NCBI RefSeq assembly: GCF_013364155.1 | Contig: NZ_CP054916.1 | Location: 806,001-870,000 of the forward strand | DNA: 64,000 nt | Source of the DNA: Streptomyces sp. NA02950 | GTDB lineage: Bacteria > Actinomycetota > Actinomycetes > Streptomycetales > Streptomycetaceae | Direction of reading: 5' to 3' | In this document: piece by piece, positions 59,430 to 64,000 of the stretch | How positions within the stretch are numbered: the stretch's first letter is position 1 | Layout of the letters: the number at the start of each line of letters is the position of its first letter | Translations under genes and position numbers: made by a program | Notes under the pieces: model-generated | Databases searched by the model: none | What the model saw: only the letters and a program-made list of their open reading frames with translations | What the model was told of the DNA's origin: nothing

Positions 59430-59873
59430 GGATGGCCCCTCGGTGGATCAGGAGCGGATCATCGCTCGGAAACGATGTATGGAATAGCTGACACTACGCC
59501 GTCAAGAGGGCCTACCGGTAGGTGGTGTCGAATCACCGAGGCGGATTCGACCGGTAGGGCACCCTGTTTCGCACGCCCGGCGCCCATCACACACCACCGG
59601 GCGGGCAATGGAGCCTGCCTCTCTCCTCACGCCCCCTCTTACGAAAACTTCCGGTAAGCGGACAGAAAACAGGCCGAAAAATTCGGGTCTTTGCCGAGCC
59701 GCCTGCGGAAACGCCATTCATTGCGGGCATCTCATCGGCACGTCGTCTTGGCAGTTCATCGCCTGTTGTTTCCGGCACGGGTACCATTGGACGGTTTGCG
59801 CGCGTGGCAGAGTTCCCTTCCCGGCACCTTCGGCAGCCGACCGCCAAGGATCGACCGCAAAGGATTACAGAAC
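59430..59873. other. Divergent promoter region between the PKS operon and the second Lrp gene
   Basis: This 444-base stretch contains no credible gene. It is less GC-rich than its surroundings, especially 59640-59700 (for example AAAACTTCCGGTAAGCGG), and holds the palindrome at 59511-59522 with a second partial copy near 59549-59558. Promoters for both directions presumably lie here; no exact consensus pair stood out. Confidence 0.55.
59511..59522. promoter_or_regulatory. Palindromic operator candidate CCTACCGGTAGG
   Basis: A perfect 12-base palindrome lies 82 bases upstream of the DUF5988-like start; a related GACCGGTAGGG follows at about 59549-59559. The two copies lie about 37 bases apart. 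A TetR- or similar repressor of the PKS operon could bind here, but no such gene adjoins. Confidence 0.5.
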
Positions 59874-60365
59874 ATGGCAAATCAGTCCGTGCCGTTCGAC
59901 GACCTGGATCGCAAGATCATTGCGGCCCTGGTCGCGAACGCCAGGGCGAGCTTCACGGAGATCGGGGCCGCGATCGGCCTGTCCGCCTCGGCGGTCAAAC
60001 GGCGGGTGGACCGGATGCGGGACAACGACGTCATCACCGGTTTCACCACCACCGTGCGGCCGGCCGCCCTCGGCTGGCGTACGGAGGCCTATGTGGAGGT
60101 CTACTGCGACAGCGCGGCGCCGCCCCGGCGGATCGCGGAGGTGGTGCGCGACTATCCCGAGATCATCGCGGCGATGACGGTGACCGGCGGGGCCGACGCC
60201 CTGCTCCATGTCATGGCCACCGATGTGGAGCATTTCGAGGAGGTACTGGAGCGCATCCGGGCCGAGCCCTTCATCCGCAAGACGATCAGTTACATGGTGC
60301 TGTCCCACCTGCTCACGGGCAGTCCGGAGGCCGGTGCGACGCCCCCCACTCCCCCGACGCAATGA
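59874..60365 (+). CDS. Lrp/AsnC-family regulator before the arginine-catabolic genes
   Basis: The 163-residue protein has the helix-turn-helix 'LDRKIIAALVANARASFTEI' with 'IGLSASAVKRRVDRMRDNDV' and a RAM domain ('AMTVTGGADALLHVMATDVE'). It is closely similar in layout to the Lrp protein at 21844. The ATG follows AAAGGATTACAGAAC. Its position just ahead of dimethylargininase and ornithine aminotransferase suggests it senses arginine or ornithine. A Pro/Thr-rich tail ends the protein. Confidence 0.93.
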   Translation: MANQSVPFDDLDRKIIAALVANARASFTEIGAAIGLSASAVKRRVDRMRDNDVITGFTTTVRPAALGWRTEAYVEVYCDSAAPPRRIAEVVRDYPEIIAAMTVTGGADALLHVMATDVEHFEEVLERIRAEPFIRKTISYMVLSHLLTGSPEAGATPPTPPTQ

Positions 60366-60388
60366 ACCGGCGCCGACCCGCCCCATAA

Positions 60389-60403
60389 CGCAGCATCGCT
60401 GCG
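60389..60403 (+). promoter_or_regulatory. Inverted repeat between the Lrp and dimethylargininase genes
   Basis: CGCAGC-ATC-GCTGCG is a perfect 6-bp inverted repeat 24 bases after the Lrp stop. It could be an Lrp operator or a weak hairpin limiting readthrough. A pyrimidine-rich stretch (CTCTCCTTTCTTGTCTCGGC) follows, then the ddaH ribosome site. Confidence 0.4.
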
Positions 60404-60497
60404 CCTACACGCAGCTCTCCTTTCTTGTCTCGGCTCTCCTCCGCTTTCTACCTTTGAAACATCCCCGGTCGCCTGCGGAAGCGAGAGGAAAACCTCG

Positions 60498-61307
60498 GTG
60501 CCCCAACAGCGCGTGCCGCGCCCCCGGCGCTATCTGACCTGTCCTCCCAGATATTTCGACGTGCGCTATGCCATCAACCCGTGGATGCGCGAGGACGCCG
60601 AGGTCGACACCGACCTCGCCCGCTCGCAGTGGGAGACGCTGATCCGCGTCTACCGCGACCACGGCCATCAGGTGGAGACCATCGAGCCGGTGGCCGGGCT
60701 GCCGGACATGGTCTTCGCGGCCAACTCGGCCCTCGTCCTGGAGGGCCGGGTGTTCGGCTCCCGCTTCCACGCCCCGCAGCGGCGCCCGGAGCAACTGGCC
60801 TACGAGACCTGGTTCAAGGCGGCCGGATTCGACGTCCACCCGCCGGAGTCGGTGTGCGAGGGCGAGGGCGACCTGGTGCCCGCGGGCCGGTTCATCCTGG
60901 CGGGCACCGGATTCCGCACCACGCGGACGGCCCATCAGGAGGTGCAGGAGTTCTTCGGGGTGCCGACCATCAGCCTGCTGCTGGTGGACCCGTACTTCTA
61001 CCACCTGGACACCGCGCTGTTCACCCTCGACGACGAGAACATCGCCTACTACCCGGAGGCGTTCTCCCCCGGCAGCCGTGAAGTGCTCGAGCGGCTCTAC
61101 CCGGACGCGCTGCTCGCCACCCGGGAGGACGCCATGGCCTTCGGGCTCAACTCCGTCTCCGACGGACGCCATGTCTTCGTCGCCCCCCAGGCGACCGGCC
61201 TCATCGACCGGCTCACCGAGCGCGGTTACGTCCCCGTCCCCGTCGACCTGTCGGAACTGCACAAGGCCGGCGGGGGCATCAAGTGCTGCACACAGGAGAT
61301 CCGCTGA
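60498..61307 (+). CDS. ddaH: N(G),N(G)-dimethylarginine dimethylaminohydrolase
   Basis: The 269-residue amidinotransferase-fold enzyme hydrolyses dimethylarginine (or arginine-like guanidines) to citrulline. Substrate and catalytic features are 'GLPDMVFAANSALVL' near 68, 'CEGEGDLVPAGRFILAG' near 120, catalytic His in 'FYHLDTALFTLDDENIAYY' near 173, and nucleophile Cys in 'GGGIKCCTQEIR' at the C-terminus. It starts at GTG after AGAGGAAAA, and its stop overlaps the rocD ATG. The citrulline/ornithine link with rocD is usual in streptomycetes. Confidence 0.93.
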   Translation: MPQQRVPRPRRYLTCPPRYFDVRYAINPWMREDAEVDTDLARSQWETLIRVYRDHGHQVETIEPVAGLPDMVFAANSALVLEGRVFGSRFHAPQRRPEQLAYETWFKAAGFDVHPPESVCEGEGDLVPAGRFILAGTGFRTTRTAHQEVQEFFGVPTISLLLVDPYFYHLDTALFTLDDENIAYYPEAFSPGSREVLERLYPDALLATREDAMAFGLNSVSDGRHVFVAPQATGLIDRLTERGYVPVPVDLSELHKAGGGIKCCTQEIR

Positions 61308-62551
61308 TGACCGCCCCCACGCGTACCGCCCCGGACCACGGCTCCCGTTCCGCACGGTCGTCGCGGGAGCTGATCCACGCCGAGGAGTCGGCGCTCGCCC
61401 ACAACTACCACCCGCTGCCGGTGGTCGTCGCCCGCGCCGAGGGCGTGTGGGTGGAGGACGTCGAGGGCCGTCGCTACATCGACATGCTGGCCGGGTACTC
61501 GGCCCTCAACTTCGGCCACCGCCACCCGGCGCTGATCGCCGCCGCCCACCGCCAGCTCGATGAGCTCACCCTCACCTCACGGGCGTTCCACAACGACCGG
61601 CTGGCCGGGTTCGCCGAGGGTCTGGCGGAGCTGACCGGCCTGGGCATGGTGCTGCCGATGAACACCGGCGCCGAGGCGGTGGAAAGCGCCATCAAGGTAG
61701 CCCGCAAGTGGGCGTACGAGGTCAAGGGCGTGGCCCCGGACCAGGCCACGATCGTGGTGGCGGCCGACAACTTCCACGGCCGGACGACCACGATCGTCGG
61801 GTTCTCCAGCGACCCCACCGCCCGCGAGGGGTTCGGCCCGTTCACCCCCGGCTTCCGCGTCGTCCCCTACAACGACCTCGCCGCCCTCGAGGCGGCGATC
61901 GACGAGACCACCGCGGCCGTGCTGATCGAGCCCATCCAGGGCGAGGCGGGCGTCATCATCCCCGACGACGGCTATCTGCGCGGGGTGCGTGAACTCACCC
62001 AGCGGACCGGGGTGCTGTTCATCGCCGACGAGATCCAGTCGGGCCTGGGGCGCACCGGCACCACGCTGGCCGTGGACTACGAGGCGGTGCGGCCCGATGT
62101 GCTGACGCTCGGCAAGGCCCTCGGCGGCGGTATCGTCCCGGTCTCCGCTGTCGTCGCCGACCGTGAGGTGCTCGGGGTGCTGCGCCCCGGTGAGCACGGT
62201 TCGACGTTCGGCGGCAATCCGCTCTCCGCGGCGGTCGGCACGGCCGTCGTCGACCTGCTGCGCACCGGTGGGTTCCAGCGCCGCGCGGCGGAGTTGGGCG
62301 AGGTGCTCCAGGAGGGTCTGGCGGCGCTCACCGGCAAGGGTGTGCTGGGCTACCGTTGCCGCGGGCTGTGGGCGGGCGTCGATGTGGACCCCGCGCTGGG
62401 CACCGGCCGCGAGGTGAGCGAGCGCCTCATGGGCGAGGGGATCCTGGTCAAGGACACCCATGGTTCGACGATCCGGCTGGCTCCGCCGCTGACCATCACC
62501 CGTGAGGAGCTCGAGTCCTCGCTCGCCGCCCTGGAGAAGGTGCTCGGCTGA
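61307..62551 (+). CDS. rocD: Ornithine--oxo-acid transaminase
   Basis: The 414-residue class III PLP aminotransferase converts ornithine and 2-oxoglutarate to glutamate semialdehyde and glutamate. Visible signatures are 'RRYIDMLAGYSALNFGHRHP' near 55, 'LPMNTGAEAVESAIKVARKW' near 113, 'FHGRTTTIVGFSSDP' near 157, 'LFIADEIQSGLGRTG' near 237, and PLP Lys in 'DVLTLGKALGGGIVPVSAV' near 265. ATGA overlap with ddaH shows coupling. It channels arginine-derived ornithine toward glutamate or proline. Confidence 0.95.
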   Translation: MTAPTRTAPDHGSRSARSSRELIHAEESALAHNYHPLPVVVARAEGVWVEDVEGRRYIDMLAGYSALNFGHRHPALIAAAHRQLDELTLTSRAFHNDRLAGFAEGLAELTGLGMVLPMNTGAEAVESAIKVARKWAYEVKGVAPDQATIVVAADNFHGRTTTIVGFSSDPTAREGFGPFTPGFRVVPYNDLAALEAAIDETTAAVLIEPIQGEAGVIIPDDGYLRGVRELTQRTGVLFIADEIQSGLGRTGTTLAVDYEAVRPDVLTLGKALGGGIVPVSAVVADREVLGVLRPGEHGSTFGGNPLSAAVGTAVVDLLRTGGFQRRAAELGEVLQEGLAALTGKGVLGYRCRGLWAGVDVDPALGTGREVSERLMGEGILVKDTHGSTIRLAPPLTITREELESSLAALEKVLG

Positions 62552-62605
62552 CCGGCCGGAGCCGACCCAGGACGGGAGCCGAACGAGGCTGACCGACCGA
62601 CACCG

Positions 62606-62656
62606 CACAAGCGCCGGGCCGCATTAAGTCCTATACGGCCCGGCGCTTCGTTGTGT
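62606..62656 (+). terminator. Terminator after rocD
   Basis: A perfect 13-bp stem (62609-62621 with 62636-62648) with a 14-base AT-rich loop is extended outward by CACAA/TTGTG pairs. It starts about 55 bases after the stop codon. Confidence 0.85.
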
Positions 62657-62666
62657 TCACCTTCCG

Positions 62667-62683
62667 GCGGAATTTTTTTCCGC
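62667..62683. terminator. Second small hairpin with a T-rich loop
   Basis: GCGGAA and TTCCGC flank a loop of five T bases just after the main terminator. It may reinforce termination; the T-run is unusual for this genome. Confidence 0.45.
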
Positions 62684-62958
62684 ACCTCCGGACGGGCAAC
62701 CGGAACCTAAGATAACGCCCAGGTCACGGCCACCCGTCCGAGAATTTATGTACGTTGTTGAGCATTCCAGCTATGCCAACCATCCGTTGTGGAACACTTC
62801 TTTTCGTCTTCACCGGCCGACCTGCTGGAAAGCCGGAAGCCCTCGCGGGTCGAACGCGGTGGAGAGGTCCCCGCCCTCGGCTTCACGCGAGTGGTCGTTG
62901 GGGCGACTGTCCGGGGAGAGCGACGCCCGGGCAGCTGGAATGCAAGGAGGCAATCCGG

Positions 62959-64000
62959 ATGGAATCGCTGAGGACGCTCCTCATCGATAATTATGACTCG
63001 TACACGTACAACCTCTTTCATCTGCTGACCGAGGTCAACGGCGAGGAACCGGAGGTGCTTCTCAATGACGCACCGGAATGCGCGGACATCGACCTTTCGG
63101 AGTTCGACAACATCGTTGTGTCCCCCGGCCCGGGTCATCCGGCCGACGGCCGGGACTTCGGTGCCGCCGCCCGGCTGGTCGACCGCTCCCCCGTCCCGGT
63201 GCTGGGGATCGGCCTGGGCCACCAGGGGATCGCGCTCGGCGCGCAGGCGCGGGTGGTGCGCGCTGCGGAGCCCCGGCACGGACATCTGTCGCGCATCAGC
63301 CACGGAGGCCGCGGTCTGTTCCGCGGCCTGCCATCGGATTTCACGGCCGTCCGCTCGCATTCGCTGTGCGTGGCCGAGCCGTTGCCGCTGGGCCTCCAGG
63401 GCATCGCCTGGTCCGAGGACGGCGTTCTGATGGGGCTGCGGCACCGGGCCCGCCCGCTGTGGGGCGTCCAGTTCCATCCGGAGTCGGTGCTCACCGGATT
63501 CGGCTACCGCATATTCGTCAATTTCCGCGATCTGACCGTCGAACACGCCAACGGTGAATCGGTCACCTCCATCACCGACCCCCGCCGCGCCCGCCCGGCG
63601 GGCGTACCGGCCCCCGAACCCGCACCGGACCGGACCCCGCCGGCGGCGAGCGCGCCCGCCCGCAAGGACCCGGCGCCCGCCCGCCGACCGGAGCAGGAGC
63701 CGGTCCCGGAGCACCACTACCGGCTGCACGCCCGGTGGCTGGCCGACGCCACCGACACCGAGGCGGCCTTCACCCGGCTGTACGCGGACGCCCCGGGCGC
63801 GTTCTGGCTGGACAGCGCCCGCACCGAGTCCGGTGAGGCACGCTTCTCCTTCCTCGGCGACAGCCGGGGCCCGCTGGCCGAGTTCGTCCGCTACGACGTC
63901 AGCCGGGGCGTCTGCGAGATCGAGCGGACGGGGCGGCCCGGCGCCCGGTTCGAGGGCAGTGTCTTCGACTACCTGGACCGGGAACTGGCCCGCCGTCAGG
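62959..64000 (+). CDS. pabAB: Fused aminodeoxychorismate synthase (PabAB type), amidotransferase Cys absent; partial
   Basis: 347 codons are visible and the gene runs off the window. The ATG follows AAGGAGG (62944-62950). Residues ~5-195 are a class I glutamine amidotransferase: 'LLIDNYDSYTYNLFHLL', 'VVSPGPGHPADGRDFG', and 'GVQFHPESVLTGFGYRIF' with the catalytic His and Glu. The nucleophile block reads 'VLGIGLGHQGIALG', so Gly85 replaces the usual Cys of GxCLGHQ. A Pro/Ala-rich linker (~205-250) leads to the start of a chorismate-binding PabB domain ('FWLDSARTESGEARFSFLGD'). N-terminal amidotransferase order indicates PabAB rather than PhzE. Product would be aminodeoxychorismate for p-aminobenzoate. 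Confidence 0.85.
   Translation, partial: MESLRTLLIDNYDSYTYNLFHLLTEVNGEEPEVLLNDAPECADIDLSEFDNIVVSPGPGHPADGRDFGAAARLVDRSPVPVLGIGLGHQGIALGAQARVVRAAEPRHGHLSRISHGGRGLFRGLPSDFTAVRSHSLCVAEPLPLGLQGIAWSEDGVLMGLRHRARPLWGVQFHPESVLTGFGYRIFVNFRDLTVEHANGESVTSITDPRRARPAGVPAPEPAPDRTPPAASAPARKDPAPARRPEQEPVPEHHYRLHARWLADATDTEAAFTRLYADAPGAFWLDSARTESGEARFSFLGDSRGPLAEFVRYDVSRGVCEIERTGRPGARFEGSVFDYLDRELARRQ

Larger units (their letters stand above)
62552..62958. other. Intergenic region before the PabAB-type gene
   Basis: This 407-base gap holds the rocD terminator, a second hairpin, and from about 62695 an AT-richer stretch (for example GAGAATTTATGTACGTTG) that presumably contains the promoter for the downstream gene. 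An 80-codon frame starting at 62748 is open but has no ribosome site or family resemblance, so I do not call it. Confidence 0.5.

Noticed and set aside
62748..62990. 80-codon frame upstream of the PabAB-type gene, considered as a leader peptide for Trp attenuation
   Set aside because: No ribosome site, no run of Trp codons, and its end overlaps the real start region.

Overview
The window is high-GC DNA with the codon use, GTG starts and overlapping start/stop codons typical of a streptomycete. A SARP-type regulator, a DasR-like operator, Lrp/TetR/PadR regulators, SpoIIE-type phosphatases, an encapsulin and modular polyketide genes all fit Streptomyces or a close relative. I saw no rRNA, tRNA, CRISPR array or intact transposase. 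No database search was run; family calls rest on motifs read from the translations.

1-7.0 kb: the tail of a probable methyltransferase is followed by a tightly coupled seven-gene operon. It encodes a FecCD-type permease, its ATPase, a binding lipoprotein, an atypical PLP enzyme, an ATP-grasp ligase, an MFS exporter and a 62-residue protein. Every junction from the permease on is abutting or overlapping, suggesting one system that makes, exports and recaptures a small ligated product, perhaps a metallophore. This is the best candidate for an undescribed system. 7-16 kb holds an alpha/beta hydrolase, a SARP-like regulator, an AAC(3)-like acetyltransferase, a secreted lamin-tail protein, a 171-bp MITE-like element, a GH84 N-acetylglucosaminidase with a dre site, and a P450-ferredoxin pair.

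16-22 kb: an oxo-acid:ferredoxin oxidoreductase, acyl-CoA dehydrogenase and branched-chain aminotransferase run in one direction, divergent from an Lrp regulator, and look like an amino-acid degradation module. 22-33 kb is mixed: a LysE exporter, an internally deleted enoyl-CoA hydratase, two TetR genes with likely operators, a membrane transport protein, a PadR/SnoaL divergent pair, an SGNH hydrolase, a broken aminoglycoside kinase, an isochorismatase-GNAT fusion and a large sensor phosphatase.

33-46 kb: an apparent lysine/pipecolate catabolic locus with a semialdehyde dehydrogenase, 2-oxoadipate dioxygenase/decarboxylase (HglS), FAD amine oxidase, two LysR regulators, an APC permease behind a structured leader, a D-2-hydroxyglutarate dehydrogenase-like protein and a Glu/Leu/Phe/Val-type dehydrogenase. 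A second phosphatase and a roadblock-like protein follow, then a 1.5-kb stretch of decayed genes (MarR, CGNR, MFS) around one intact GNAT.

49-51 kb: a DyP peroxidase with an encapsulation peptide overlaps an encapsulin gene. 51-59.4 kb: a mycocerosic-acid-synthase-like reducing PKS, a ketosynthase lacking one catalytic His, and a DUF5988-like small protein form a compact lipid or polyketide locus. 59.9-62.6 kb: an Lrp regulator with dimethylargininase and ornithine aminotransferase genes (arginine/ornithine catabolism). The window ends inside a PabAB-type fusion gene whose amidotransferase lacks its nucleophilic Cys; it may be the edge of a p-aminobenzoate-using antibiotic cluster.
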